NCBI GenBank assembly: GCA_963526495.1
Contig: CAURNT010000002.1
Coordinates: 31,798-95,797 of the forward strand
Reading direction: 5' to 3'
Length of the DNA stretch: 64,000 nt
DNA from: CAURNT01 sp963526495
GTDB taxonomy: Bacteria > Fusobacteriota > Fusobacteriia > Fusobacteriales > Leptotrichiaceae
Shown: piece by piece, positions 36,300 to 45,262 of the stretch
Position numbering within the stretch: the first letter of the stretch is position 1
Layout of the letters: each line of letters opens with the position of its first letter
Made by a program: the position numbers and the translations under genes
The notes under the pieces: model-generated
What the model was told of the DNA's origin: nothing
The model's input: only the letters and a program-made list of their open reading frames with translations
Databases searched by the model: none

Positions 36300-37214
36300 A
36301 TGATAAAAATTAGTAATTTAAAATATAAATATAAAACATATCATAAAGGAAGTGTTTTTTTAGATAATATAAAAGACTTTTTTAACAGAAAATACGAATT
36401 TGTAGATGCTTTAGATATAGAAAGTTTAAATATAGAAAAAGGTGAAATAGTTGGATTATTAGGTCCAAATGGAGCTGGTAAAACAACGTTAATTAAAATT
36501 ATGACAGGGATACTTTCTGTAAAAAATGGAGATGTTTTATGTGATAATTACATTCCATACAATAAAGAAAAGCAGTATTTAAAAGAAATTGGAGTAGTAA
36601 TTGGTCAAAAAAGTCAGTTAATTTGGGATCTTCCTAGCATAGATACACTTGAAATGTTAAAAAATATTTATGAAATAAATGATGAAGAATTTAAAAAAAG
36701 ATTAGAAAAATTAATGGAATTACTTAATTTAAAAGATAAAATTAATGTTCCAGTTAGAAAATTATCTTTAGGAGAAAGATTAAAATTTGAATTAATTTGC
36801 TCTTTAATACATAAACCTAAAATATTATTTCTAGATGAACCAACTATAGGTGTAGATATAGTTAGCCAGAAAGCAATACACGAATTTTTGTTAAAGTTAA
36901 ATGAAGAAGAGCAAACAACTATTGTATTAACAAGTCATAATATGAAGGATATAGAAGCTTTATGTAAAAGAATAGTTGTGATTTTAAAAGGTAAAATTGT
37001 TTTAGATAGTGACATTATGCAATTAAAACAAAATTATGTAGCTGAAAAAAAATATATAATTCATACAAAAAATGATGAATTTTCTTTTGAAAATATTCCG
37101 TTTAAAAAAATAGATGTTTGTAAATATGAAATAGATGGAAATAATATTATTTCTTTTGAAAATAATTCTAAAGAATTAGAAGAAATAATATATGATTATT
37201 TTAAGGGGTATTAA
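36300..37214 (+). CDS. ABC exporter ATPase
   Basis: A 304-residue ATP-binding subunit. Walker A GPNGAGKTT is at residues 54-62, the signature is LSLGERLKFE, Walker B is ILFLDEPTIG, and the switch His follows in VLTSHNMKDIE. An insertion before Walker A (about residues 15-35) is typical of the ABC-2 subfamily that pairs with two PF06182-type permeases. The ATG at 36300 follows GAAGGA; a longer frame from TTG 36261 overlaps the -10. Substrate is unknown; relatives include daunorubicin-type efflux. It is first in the three-gene island. Confidence 0.88.
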   Translation: MIKISNLKYKYKTYHKGSVFLDNIKDFFNRKYEFVDALDIESLNIEKGEIVGLLGPNGAGKTTLIKIMTGILSVKNGDVLCDNYIPYNKEKQYLKEIGVVIGQKSQLIWDLPSIDTLEMLKNIYEINDEEFKKRLEKLMELLNLKDKINVPVRKLSLGERLKFELICSLIHKPKILFLDEPTIGVDIVSQKAIHEFLLKLNEEEQTTIVLTSHNMKDIEALCKRIVVILKGKIVLDSDIMQLKQNYVAEKKYIIHTKNDEFSFENIPFKKIDVCKYEIDGNNIISFENNSKELEEIIYDYFKGY

Positions 37215-37215
37215 T

Positions 37216-37980
37216 ATGAAAAAATACTATAAAATTATTATAAATAGAATATTAATAGATTTTCAGTATAGATTTAATATTATAACTAAAATTGGAATTA
37301 GATTATTTCAATTTTTAATAATATTTTTTCTTTGGTCGGGAGTATATAAAACAAGTCAATTAAGTAAAATAGGAGATTATAATATTAATGAAATGTTAAT
37401 TTATTTATTAATAACTAACTTAATCACATTATTATTTAATTTTAGTAATATACATAGAATAGGAAACTTAGTTAGAACTGGAAAATTAACAACAATATTA
37501 TTAAGACCTATTTCATTATCGCTAGAAAATTTTTTTCAATATTTAGGCGAAAAACTTATAATTGCTACAACTTTTTTAGTTGTAGTAATATTTTCAAAAA
37601 TAGAATATAAATTAATAGCTATTATCTACATATTATTATTAATAATGATGTTTTATTATTTAACATCAGTTATATCTTCAATAGGGTTTTGGATTCTGCA
37701 AACTTGGAGTTTAACAGGTTTATTTTATGGTATATACTATATACTAGCTGGAATATATTTTCCTTTAGATTTATTGCCTAAATATTTATTTGATATTATT
37801 AAATACAATCCTTTTTCTTTAAGTTCTTATGTATTAGCTAAAATGTTAGAAAGCAAATTATATTTAAATGAAATAATGTATTATGTACTAGCATGTATAA
37901 TATGGATAATATTATTAAAACTATTATATAAGTTTGCATTAAAACAAGGATTAAAAATTTATGAAGGAATGGGGGCATAG
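37216..37980 (+). CDS. ABC-2 type permease, subunit 1 (PF06182-like)
   Basis: A 254-residue membrane protein with six hydrophobic helices. The N-terminal KKYYKIIINRILIDFQYRFN, a region GNLVRTGKLTTILLRPISL and the LLPKYLFDIIKYNPFS segment fit the ABC-2 permease group formerly DUF990. The ATG follows the ATPase stop by 1 base, with AAGGGG just upstream. It probably forms a heterodimer with the next gene product. Confidence 0.8.
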   Translation: MKKYYKIIINRILIDFQYRFNIITKIGIRLFQFLIIFFLWSGVYKTSQLSKIGDYNINEMLIYLLITNLITLLFNFSNIHRIGNLVRTGKLTTILLRPISLSLENFFQYLGEKLIIATTFLVVVIFSKIEYKLIAIIYILLLIMMFYYLTSVISSIGFWILQTWSLTGLFYGIYYILAGIYFPLDLLPKYLFDIIKYNPFSLSSYVLAKMLESKLYLNEIMYYVLACIIWIILLKLLYKFALKQGLKIYEGMGA

Positions 37981-37981
37981 T

Positions 37982-38755
37982 ATGAATTTTAATTTATTTA
38001 TAACTTTATCAAAAAATAGCTTAAAACAAACATTAGCATATAGAACTTCATCTATTATAATGTTTATAGTATCTGTATTATTTTTTGTATTACAAATATT
38101 AAGTAGCTTTGTTTTTTATAGTTATACTGATAATATTTATGGTTATACATTTAACGATAGTATAAATCTAATTTGTACGGGGTTGATAATTACTTCTCTT
38201 AGTTATTGCTTTTTTGTAGTAGGAAATGAATCAATTTATAATGAAGTATTAGAAGGTGAAATGGATTATAAGTTTATAAGACCGATAAATTCTTATTGGT
38301 TTTATACATTTTATGGAATAGATTTACAAAATTTAATAACATCAATTATGTATATAACATTACAAATATATTTGTTTATCATACAAGATGTTCCAATTTT
38401 AAAAATATTTTTGTGGTTTATAATGGTTTTAATAGGGGTTTGGTATGTTTTTTTAATATCTAGGATATTAGTTACGATAGTTTTTTACACAGAAAAAGCA
38501 AGTGCTATTCAAGGAATAACAGAATTATTAGAAGATGCTTCTTCAAAACCTAAAGATATATACCCTAAACCTATTAAATATGTTTTTATTTTTTTAATAT
38601 CTTATTTTATGGTTTTTAATGGTCCTATAGATTTATTAAAAGGCAATATAAATTATATATATTTAATAGGATATATAATATCAACTGTATTTTTAACTAT
38701 ATTATCATATGTAGTATGGTTTATATCAATAAAAAAATATCAATCATCAAATTAA
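37982..38755 (+). CDS. ABC-2 type permease, subunit 2 (PF06182-like)
   Basis: A 257-residue membrane protein with six hydrophobic helices and the same overall plan as subunit 1: an N-terminal Arg/Ser segment (AYRTSSIIMFIVS), GEMDYKFIRPINSYWF, and a large central loop. I take the ATG at 37982, 1 base after the stop of subunit 1; the alternative start at 37961 would overlap it. The GGGGG upstream serves as a weak binding site. No terminator was seen directly after it. Confidence 0.8.
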   Translation: MNFNLFITLSKNSLKQTLAYRTSSIIMFIVSVLFFVLQILSSFVFYSYTDNIYGYTFNDSINLICTGLIITSLSYCFFVVGNESIYNEVLEGEMDYKFIRPINSYWFYTFYGIDLQNLITSIMYITLQIYLFIIQDVPILKIFLWFIMVLIGVWYVFLISRILVTIVFYTEKASAIQGITELLEDASSKPKDIYPKPIKYVFIFLISYFMVFNGPIDLLKGNINYIYLIGYIISTVFLTILSYVVWFISIKKYQSSN

Positions 38756-38894
38756 TTTGAATATTTTTATTAGCAATAAAAACCGAATAAAATCTAAATA
38801 AACCATGTATGATATATTTGAGAATACTTTTATTTATATAAGTTAAAAAGAGTTTTTTTAAGGCTCACATTTGAAATTTTTGGTAGAGGTTATT
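38756..38894. other. Right flank of the ABC island
   Basis: A+T-rich, without gene. From 38882 it shows short similarity (ggtagag) to lysozyme codons at 35592, with an 11-base deletion relative to the left copy, so homology to the lysozyme may begin a little before the main repeat. Confidence 0.5.
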
Positions 38895-39005
38895 TTTACA
38901 GCTAGAAACGTACTTAAATCTGATGATATAGATAAGTTTATAGACTCTACAAGAATAGCAAAATTGAATAAATTAAACATTGACTAATATTTAAAAATTT
39001 GATAA
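38895..39005 (+). repeat. Direct repeat, right copy (lysozyme gene fragment plus fba promoter)
   Basis: Partner of 35616-35725. It holds a truncated, non-expressed 3' piece of the GH25 gene (38903-38957 identical) in which the lysozyme frame would run on to end RIAKLNKLNID instead of RITD. Its end includes most of the fba promoter. Confidence 0.9.
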
Positions 39006-39008
39006 AAT
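38980..39008 (+). promoter_or_regulatory. fba: Promoter of fba
   Basis: TTGACT, 17-base spacer, TAAAAT. The -35 and spacer lie in the repeat; the -10 differs from the left copy (TAATAT) and is nearer consensus. Confidence 0.85.
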
Positions 39009-39041
39009 TTAAGAGAAAAGAAATTACTAGGAGGCAGTAAG

Positions 39042-40028
39042 ATGAAATACAATTACAAAGATTTAGGTTTAGTAAACACTAAAGAAATGTTTGCAAAAGC
39101 AAACAAAGAAGGTTATGCAGTTCCTGCGTTTAATTTTAATAACTTAGAACAATTACAAGGTATTATTGAAGCTTGTGTTGAAATGGGGTCACCAGTAATA
39201 TTACAAGTTTCAACAGGTGCTAGAAAATACATTGGTAAAGAAATGTTGCCTGGACTTGCTAAAGCTGCAACTGATTATGTTAAAGCTTCAGGGTCAGATA
39301 TACCAGTAGCTCTTCATTTAGATCATGGTCCAAGTTTTGAAATGGCTAAAGACTGTATAGAATATGGATTCTCTTCAGTAATGATAGATGCTTCACATTT
39401 CCCTTATGATGAAAATGTTGCTTTATCAAAAAAAGTTGCTGAATTTGCACATGAACACGATGTAACAGTAGAAGCAGAATTAGGAGTATTAGCAGGAGTA
39501 GAAGATGATGTAGTAGCTGATGATCATATATTTACTCAACCAGATGAAGTTGAAGATTTCGTTACAAAAACTGGTGTAGATTCATTAGCAATAGCAATAG
39601 GAACTTCACATGGTGCTCATAAATTCAAACCAGGAGATAATCCTAAAATTCGTTTAGATATATTAAAAGAAATTGAACAAAGAATACCAGGATTCCCTAT
39701 AGTATTACATGGTTCTTCTTCAGTACCTAAACAATATGTTGAAATAATAAATCAACATGGAGGTAAAATTGCAGATGCAATAGGTATACCTGAAGAACAA
39801 TTATTATTAGCTTCTAAATCAGCAGTTGCAAAAATAAATGTTGATACAGATGGTAGATTAGCATTTACAGCAGGAATTAGAGAAGTGTTATCTAATAAAC
39901 CTAGTGAATTTGATCCTAGAAAATATGCAGGAGTTGCAAAAGATTACATTAAAAAATATTATAAAGAAAAGATTGTAAATGTATTCGGTTCAGAAGGTGC
40001 ATACAAAAAAGGTGTAGAGGTTAAATAG
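39042..40028 (+). CDS. fba: Class II fructose-1,6-bisphosphate aldolase
   Basis: A 328-residue zinc aldolase of glycolysis. ALHLDHGPSFEMAKDC carries the first zinc His and catalytic Asp, VEAELGVLAGVEDDV the second metal region, GTSHGAHKF the next, and VLHGSSSVP the phosphate site. It cleaves fructose 1,6-bisphosphate to two triose phosphates. Codon use suggests high expression. AGGAGG is 8 bases upstream; own promoter and terminator. Confidence 0.96.
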   Translation: MKYNYKDLGLVNTKEMFAKANKEGYAVPAFNFNNLEQLQGIIEACVEMGSPVILQVSTGARKYIGKEMLPGLAKAATDYVKASGSDIPVALHLDHGPSFEMAKDCIEYGFSSVMIDASHFPYDENVALSKKVAEFAHEHDVTVEAELGVLAGVEDDVVADDHIFTQPDEVEDFVTKTGVDSLAIAIGTSHGAHKFKPGDNPKIRLDILKEIEQRIPGFPIVLHGSSSVPKQYVEIINQHGGKIADAIGIPEEQLLLASKSAVAKINVDTDGRLAFTAGIREVLSNKPSEFDPRKYAGVAKDYIKKYYKEKIVNVFGSEGAYKKGVEVK

Positions 40029-40042
40029 TTAAAATAATGTAT

Positions 40043-40076
40043 AAAGCCTTGTTTCTTTAGAAATAAGGCTTTTTTA
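40043..40076 (+). terminator. Terminator after fba
   Basis: Thirteen-base stem aaagccttgtttc / gaaataaggcttt (one G-T), loop TTTA, then six T. Confidence 0.9.
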
Positions 40077-40101
40077 CAATAAAAAATATTAGGAGGATAA
40101 A

Positions 40102-40575
40102 ATGAAAAAAATATTAATAGCAGCTTTTGCTTTATTATCAGTATTAACTGTTTCAGCTGAAGCTAAATTTAAAGTAGAAGATATACAAAATACAGTGTAT
40201 AATCAATATGTTAACGAAGTTGTGACGTTTGGAACAAATCAAGTATTTATTGAATTATACAATTCTAAGGTAGCAGATTACACTAAAATTAAGGGGAAAT
40301 TAGATTTAAATAATAAAGAAGTAAAGAAAGAAGTTAGTGAATATGCTTTAAAGGAAATATTAGTAGATTTAGGTTATGATGCAGTTCTTAAATTTAAAGA
40401 TAGTGATGCTAAAAATATAGAATTAGCTATAAATGTAGATAAAGGACTTACTGAGTTAGAATCAAAATATTTTTTAAATCTTGTTGATGTAATATTTTCA
40501 AATATATATGGAAAAGATGTTAAAGGTCAATTAAAAGTTTATTCAGATAAGGGATTAACAAAATTAATGAAGTAG
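40102..40575 (+). CDS. Small exported protein 1
   Basis: A 157-residue protein with a clear signal peptide (cleavage near SAEA, about residue 21). I do not recognise the family. The mature part is a mixture of helix and strand with KKEVSEYALKEILVDLGYD and LESKYFLNLVDVIFSNIYG blocks. The next gene encodes a similar-sized exported protein with comparable blocks in the same order, so they are probably ancient duplicates. Clear AGGAGG; a promoter is not obvious. Confidence 0.7.
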   Translation: MKKILIAAFALLSVLTVSAEAKFKVEDIQNTVYNQYVNEVVTFGTNQVFIELYNSKVADYTKIKGKLDLNNKEVKKEVSEYALKEILVDLGYDAVLKFKDSDAKNIELAINVDKGLTELESKYFLNLVDVIFSNIYGKDVKGQLKVYSDKGLTKLMK

Positions 40576-40581
40576 GTAATT

Positions 40582-41010
40582 ATGAAAAAAATTTTATTAT
40601 TTATTACTCTATTAATATCTTTAAATTCTTTTTCTTCAATTAATACTAGTAAGGGATTTATAGAGCTTAGAAATATAAAAAAAGAATTAATATTAAAATA
40701 TAAAAGTGAAATTGGTGTAGACTATAGTTCGTTTGAAAATAGAAGTCCTAATGAAAAAAGAGTATTTTATGAAAATCTTTACTTAAAATTTTTATCTAAG
40801 TATATAGAAGATTTAGGAGATGTAAAAGTTTATACAGGTAAAGATGTTAATAATGTAATGATTTTTGCAAACAATCCCATAGATAGATCTACATTTGAGT
40901 CTATATATACAATAATTCTAAAAGAAGATCCTAGTAAAAAACTTAAATTGATTCAAGTTCCAGAAAATGATAGAGTTAAATTTTATGGTGTAATACAAGA
41001 AAAAAATTAA
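40582..41010 (+). CDS. Small exported protein 2 (possible paralogue of its neighbour)
   Basis: A 142-residue protein with a signal peptide (about 1-18). Unknown family. KRVFYENLYLKFLSKYIEDLGD and ESIYTIILKEDPSKKLKLIQV align by eye with the neighbouring protein's equivalent blocks, with low identity. It starts 6 bases after the first gene and 15 bases before pyrG. Confidence 0.65.
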   Translation: MKKILLFITLLISLNSFSSINTSKGFIELRNIKKELILKYKSEIGVDYSSFENRSPNEKRVFYENLYLKFLSKYIEDLGDVKVYTGKDVNNVMIFANNPIDRSTFESIYTIILKEDPSKKLKLIQVPENDRVKFYGVIQEKN

Positions 41011-41025
41011 GAAAGGAAATATATA

Positions 41026-42624
41026 ATGGCAAAATATATATTTGTTACAGGTGGAGTTGTATCATCTCTTGGTAAAGGTATAACTGCAGCTTCTCTTGGA
41101 AGATTATTGAAAGAGAGAGGATATAAAGTAACTATACAAAAATTTGATCCATATCTAAATGTTGATCCAGGTACAATGAGTCCATATCAACATGGTGAAG
41201 TTTTTGTTACAGCAGATGGTGCAGAAACTGATTTAGACTTAGGTCATTATGAGAGATTTATAAATGAGGAATTAACTAAATATAATAATGTAACTAGTGG
41301 TAAAATAATGTCTAAAATATTGTCTAAAGAGCGTAGAGGAGATTATTTAGGTGGTACTGTTCAATATATTCCACATGTTACTAATGAAATAAAGAAGAAA
41401 ATAAAACAAGCTGAAATTGCTTCTAATTCTGATATAGTTATAACAGAAATAGGAGGAACTATAGGAGATATAGAATCTAATCCATTTATAGAAGCTATAA
41501 GACAATTTAAAAAAGATGTTGGTAGAGAAAATGTGTTGTATATTCACGTTACTTTATTACCATATTTAAAAGCAGCAGGTGAATTAAAAACAAAACCAAC
41601 TCAGCAAAGTGTTAAGATGTTACAAGGTCTTGGAATAAATCCAGATATAATAATAGTTAGAAGTGAACATCCAGTTGATAATAATATTAAATCTAAAATT
41701 TCTTTATTCTGTGATGTTGATGAAACATCTGTAATAGAAGCTTTAGATGCAGAAAATCTTTATGAAATACCTATAAATATGGAAAATTTAGGTCTTGCTG
41801 ATGAAGTATGTAAAAAACTTGGATTAACTAATATTAAACCTAAGCTTGAAAAATGGGCAGAAATGGTTAATAGATTTAAAAATCCTAAACATGAAATTAA
41901 AGTTGCAGTTGTAGGTAAATATGTTGAATTAAAAGATGCATATATTAGTATTCATGAATCAATAGAACATGCAGGATTTGATTATAAGACTAAGGTTAAA
42001 ATAGATTATTTAAAAGCAGAAGAATTTGATTTATCTAAATTACATGATTATTCAGGAATATTGGTTCCTGGAGGATTTGGTGGAAGAGGAATAGAAGGTA
42101 AAATTTCAACAGTAAGGTTTGCAAGGGAAAATAATATACCTTTCTTTGGAATATGTCTTGGTATGCAAATGGCTACAATAGAATTTGCAAGAAATGTTCT
42201 AGGCATGAAAGGTGCAAATTCAACTGAATTTGATAAAGAAACTCCTTTTCCTGTTATTAGTTTAATGGAAGAACAAGAAGGAGTTGAAAATTTAGGTGGG
42301 ACAATGAGATTAGGTTCTTATCCTTGTAAATTAACACCAAATAGTAAATCGTTTAATCTTTATGGAGTTCCTGAAATAATGGAAAGACATAGACATAGAT
42401 ATGAGTTTAACCAAAAATATTTAGAAGAATTTGAAAAACATGGCTTTAAAATAGTAGGTAAATCACCAGATGGAAATTATGTAGAAATCATAGAATTGGA
42501 AAATCATCCATATTTTGTTGCTGCTCAATTTCATCCAGAATTTGGAAGTAGACCAAACAAACCGCATCCTTTATTTAAAGGTTGGATAAAAGCTATATTG
42601 AAAAAAGAAGGAATAATTAAATAA
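41026..42624 (+). CDS. pyrG: CTP synthase
   Basis: A 532-residue enzyme that makes CTP from UTP, ATP and glutamine. The synthetase domain opens with [16 protein letters not shown] and contains the [10 protein letters not shown] region; the class I glutamine amidotransferase domain has PGGFGGRG, catalytic Cys in FFGICLGMQ and the HPEF His/Glu. All catalytic motifs are intact, and length is normal. It lies behind the small exported protein genes, with GAAAGGA as binding site. Confidence 0.97.
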   Translation: MAKYIFVTGGVVSSLGKGITAASLGRLLKERGYKVTIQKFDPYLNVDPGTMSPYQHGEVFVTADGAETDLDLGHYERFINEELTKYNNVTSGKIMSKILSKERRGDYLGGTVQYIPHVTNEIKKKIKQAEIASNSDIVITEIGGTIGDIESNPFIEAIRQFKKDVGRENVLYIHVTLLPYLKAAGELKTKPTQQSVKMLQGLGINPDIIIVRSEHPVDNNIKSKISLFCDVDETSVIEALDAENLYEIPINMENLGLADEVCKKLGLTNIKPKLEKWAEMVNRFKNPKHEIKVAVVGKYVELKDAYISIHESIEHAGFDYKTKVKIDYLKAEEFDLSKLHDYSGILVPGGFGGRGIEGKISTVRFARENNIPFFGICLGMQMATIEFARNVLGMKGANSTEFDKETPFPVISLMEEQEGVENLGGTMRLGSYPCKLTPNSKSFNLYGVPEIMERHRHRYEFNQKYLEEFEKHGFKIVGKSPDGNYVEIIELENHPYFVAAQFHPEFGSRPNKPHPLFKGWIKAILKKEGIIK

Positions 42625-42630
42625 AAAATA

Positions 42631-42680
42631 AAGGAATTACATTTAGAATTATAAATTCTAGGTGTAATTCCTTATTTTAA
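42631..42680. terminator. Long bidirectional terminator between pyrG and ptsH
   Basis: A 20-base-pair stem (42631-42650 with 42654-42673, two G-T pairs, loop ATA). T-rich on both strands, serving two convergent genes. Confidence 0.85.
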
Positions 42681-42688
42681 TATATTTA

Positions 42689-42955
42689 TTAGTCAACTAA
42701 ATTAGCTAATAATTCAGCCATAGCTTCAACTGCTTTTTCTGCACTTGGACCTTCGGCACTAACAGTTACTTCTCCATCTTTTTTAATACCTAAAGATAAT
42801 ATTTTTACTAATGAATCTGCCTTAGCGTCCTTACCGTTATAAGACAACATTATTTGAGTACCATCTTCTTTAAATTCTTTTGCTTTTTTTACTATAACTG
42901 AACCTGGTCTTGTATGTATTCCAGTTTCGTTAATTATTTTAACTGTTTTTGACAT
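42689..42955 (-). CDS. ptsH: Phosphocarrier protein HPr
   Basis: An 88-residue HPr. The phosphorylated His is H14 in GIHTRPG, and the regulatory Ser equivalent to Ser46 is S48 in KADSLVKILSLGI, so HPr kinase control is possible. It passes phosphate from enzyme I to sugar permeases. Enzyme I (ptsI) is not adjacent, unusual since they often form an operon. AGGAGG and a TTGACA-N17-TAGAAT promoter precede it. Confidence 0.96.
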   Translation of the reverse strand: MSKTVKIINETGIHTRPGSVIVKKAKEFKEDGTQIMLSYNGKDAKADSLVKILSLGIKKDGEVTVSAEGPSAEKAVEAMAELLANLVD

Positions 42956-42990
42956 TTTGTCCTCCTAATTTGTTTATAAATATATATATA

Positions 42991-43019
42991 ATTCTACAAT
43001 AAAATGTATTCTTTGTCAA
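42991..43019 (-). promoter_or_regulatory. ptsH: Promoter of ptsH
   Basis: Minus strand: TTGACA, 17-base spacer, TAGAAT. The -35 lies just 4 bases after the rho stop codon. Confidence 0.85.
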
Positions 43020-43023
43020 ATAT

Positions 43024-44295
43024 TTAATCTGTAATTTCAAAATCAATATTTTCTAATAATTCCTCGTTTGAAGGATAGTGTTTAATTAAGTCCATAAGGT
43101 ATTTTAAAGCTTCAGCTTCATTTAATTTCATAAGGAATTTTCTTAATTTTAAAATCGATTCAAATTCAGATTTTGAGTAAAGTAGTTCTTCTTTTCTTGT
43201 TCCACTTTTTTGTATATCTATAGCAGGGAATAATCTTAATTGTTGTAGACTTCTGTCAAGAATTAATTCCATATTACCTGTTCCTTTGAATTCTTCAAAT
43301 ATTACTTCATCCATTTTACTTCCAGTGTCTATTAGTGCTGTAGAAAGAATAGTTATGCTTCCACCATTTTTAATTTTTCTAGCTGAACCAAAGAATTTTT
43401 TAGGCATATATAAAGATTTTGGATCTATACCTCCAGATAATAATTTACCACTTGATGGCATTTCTATATTATATGATCTAGCTAATCTTGTTAAACTATC
43501 CATCAATATTACAATATTATTACCTTTTTCAAGTTCTCTTTTTGCAGCTTCTAATACTTTTTCTGTTACAGATAGATGTATTGATGTATTTTCATCAAAT
43601 GTTGCAGCAAATATTTCTGCATTTTTAACATTTTCTCTAATATCAGTAACTTCTTCAGGTCTTTCATCTATAAGAACTATCCATACTTGTACATCTTTAT
43701 TGTATTTTAAAATATCGTTTGCAATAGAAGAAAGTATGGTAGTTTTACCAGCTTTAGGTGGAGCAACTATTAAACCTCTTTGCCCTTTACCTATGGGAGA
43801 AATAAGGTCTATTATTCTTGAGGCAAGACTACCTTCTCCTAATTTTAATCTTTCTGATGGATATGCAGGAACAAGATCATCAAATGATGGTCTTAAAGCA
43901 CTTTTTGAGGGTTCTTCTCCATTTATGTATAATAATTTAAGTAAACCATAATTTCCTTCTTCTTTTACAGGTTCACGAACTTCTCCTGCTATAATATCGC
44001 CTTGTCTAAGTGAAAATTTCTTTATTTGAGAATTTGATACATATACATCAACACCTTGAGGAGTATTTCTTAAAAATCCAAAAGTATCATTAACAATATC
44101 TAATTCACCATATGAATATCTAATATCTCTTTTTATTGCTAGTTTATATGATAATATATTAAGCAATTGCATTTTAGGTATTGTTGAATAATTTTCAACT
44201 TTTTCTTTTTTTGCTAATTGTCTTAATGCAGTAAGATTAAAATTAACAAGTTCTTCTAATTTTACTTCGTCTATATTTTCTAAAAGGTCTTTCAT
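43024..44295 (-). CDS. rho: Transcription termination factor Rho
   Basis: A 423-residue hexameric RNA helicase. An N-terminal helical and OB-fold RNA-binding region (about 1-130) with YGELDIVNDTFGFLRNTPQG, then the ATPase core with Walker A APPKAGKTT, Q-loop and R-loop SGKLLSGGIDPKSLYMPKKFFG. It ends transcripts at C-rich sites; in such an A+T-rich genome such sites will be scarce. It is the third gene of a minus-strand operon behind an RNase H. Confidence 0.97.
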   Translation of the reverse strand: MKDLLENIDEVKLEELVNFNLTALRQLAKKEKVENYSTIPKMQLLNILSYKLAIKRDIRYSYGELDIVNDTFGFLRNTPQGVDVYVSNSQIKKFSLRQGDIIAGEVREPVKEEGNYGLLKLLYINGEEPSKSALRPSFDDLVPAYPSERLKLGEGSLASRIIDLISPIGKGQRGLIVAPPKAGKTTILSSIANDILKYNKDVQVWIVLIDERPEEVTDIRENVKNAEIFAATFDENTSIHLSVTEKVLEAAKRELEKGNNIVILMDSLTRLARSYNIEMPSSGKLLSGGIDPKSLYMPKKFFGSARKIKNGGSITILSTALIDTGSKMDEVIFEEFKGTGNMELILDRSLQQLRLFPAIDIQKSGTRKEELLYSKSEFESILKLRKFLMKLNEAEALKYLMDLIKHYPSNEELLENIDFEITD

Positions 44296-44306
44296 TTTAT
44301 TCCTTT

Positions 44307-44909
44307 CTATTTATGAAATCCTATATCTGCAGGATTTATATCTCCTGATATATAATAAATTTCACCATCATTATTTTCAAATTTTATTCTTAATTCATGC
44401 ACTTTTTTTATTAATTCAACTGTATCGTTATCAAGTTTATCTTCATTAAAATTTCCTCTAGACCAGAAATCAATAATTAATTTAGAATCACCACAAATTT
44501 TTTTTATGTTATATTTAAGAGCGTATTTAAGTGCAATGTATAATCCGGTTAATTCACCAAAATTGTTAGTTCTATTTTCATTTAAGTAGTAATTACCATA
44601 GGCATTGATTTTATTATTTGGCATAATGAAAGGAAGAAGTGAATCACCAAAGAAATCACATACTTTAACTTCAGCAGTTCCTTTTCTACCTGTTCCTGAA
44701 TCAAAGTATATAGCATCTTTAAATAGACTTGAAGTATCTTTTGTTTTTGGAGTATATAAGGCACCGGAATCTAACCAATTTTTAGCTTCATTATATGAAT
44801 TAAATTTTTTAAATCTAGCTTTTTTACCTTTTGTTATGGTTTGACAGGTACTCCAATCTTCAACTATGTCTGAAATATTTTCGTTTTCTAAAAAATATGC
44901 ATAAAACAT
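44307..44909 (-). CDS. rnhA: RNase H with N-terminal viroplasmin-like domain
   Basis: A 200-residue protein. Residues 1 to about 48 form the small RNA/DNA-hybrid-binding (viroplasmin-like) domain (FYAYFLENENISDIVEDWSTC... NSYNEAKNWL). The RNase H fold carries the four acids in YFDSGTG, NFGELTGL, GDSKLII and NPADIGFHK. It removes RNA from hybrids. Its place directly upstream of rho may link two factors that act on R-loops. The start overlaps the previous small gene by 1 base. Confidence 0.87.
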   Translation of the reverse strand: MFYAYFLENENISDIVEDWSTCQTITKGKKARFKKFNSYNEAKNWLDSGALYTPKTKDTSSLFKDAIYFDSGTGRKGTAEVKVCDFFGDSLLPFIMPNNKINAYGNYYLNENRTNNFGELTGLYIALKYALKYNIKKICGDSKLIIDFWSRGNFNEDKLDNDTVELIKKVHELRIKFENNDGEIYYISGDINPADIGFHK

Positions 44910-45127
44910 TAATTTTCATCCTTTATATCTATAACTTCTATATTTGTTGATTTTATATAATAAGTAAGTATGTTGTTAGATAAAATAGAATTTAGTTTTA
45001 TTGATATTATAGATTCATTTAAATCAAATTCTAAATTATCTATTTCAGGTAATCCTAATAAGATTGCAGATAATAGTTTAGCTTTTTTTATATCTTCAAA
45101 TTTTTCTATTTTTACAATTTTTTTCAT
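44909..45127 (-). CDS. 72-residue protein, possible HMA-like fold without CxxC
   Basis: Unknown. The order strand-helix-strand-strand-helix-strand suggested by KIVKIEKFEDIKKAKLLSAIL, LEFDLNESIISIKLNS and IEVIDI resembles the heavy-metal-associated fold, but metal-binding cysteines are missing. It heads the rnhA-rho operon behind TTTACA-N17-TATAAT. The AGGTGGG site supports the start. Confidence 0.55.
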   Translation of the reverse strand: MKKIVKIEKFEDIKKAKLLSAILLGLPEIDNLEFDLNESIISIKLNSILSNNILTYYIKSTNIEVIDIKDEN

Positions 45128-45157
45128 AATATCCCACCTTTAATAAATTATATAGAA

Positions 45158-45186
45158 ATTATACCAAAAATATATAAAAGTGTAAA
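45158..45186 (-). promoter_or_regulatory. Promoter of the small gene-rnhA-rho operon
   Basis: Minus strand: TTTACA, 17-base spacer, TATAAT. Confidence 0.75.
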
Positions 45187-45206
45187 GATAACAATATGTT
45201 TATGTG

Positions 45207-45235
45207 TAGAAATTAAATTTAAAATGTTGTATAAT
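45207..45235 (+). promoter_or_regulatory. Promoter of the exonuclease-nadK-recN operon
   Basis: TAGAAA, 17-base spacer, TATAAT. Divergent from the rho operon promoter. Confidence 0.6.
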
Positions 45236-45262
45236 ATAGTAAATATAATTTGGAAGGTAATT

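Noticed and set aside
43286..43951. Long open frame of about 220 codons antisense to rho
   Set aside because: It is in the shadow of an unmistakable rho gene, has no ribosome binding site and gives a low-complexity Ser/Leu-rich product.
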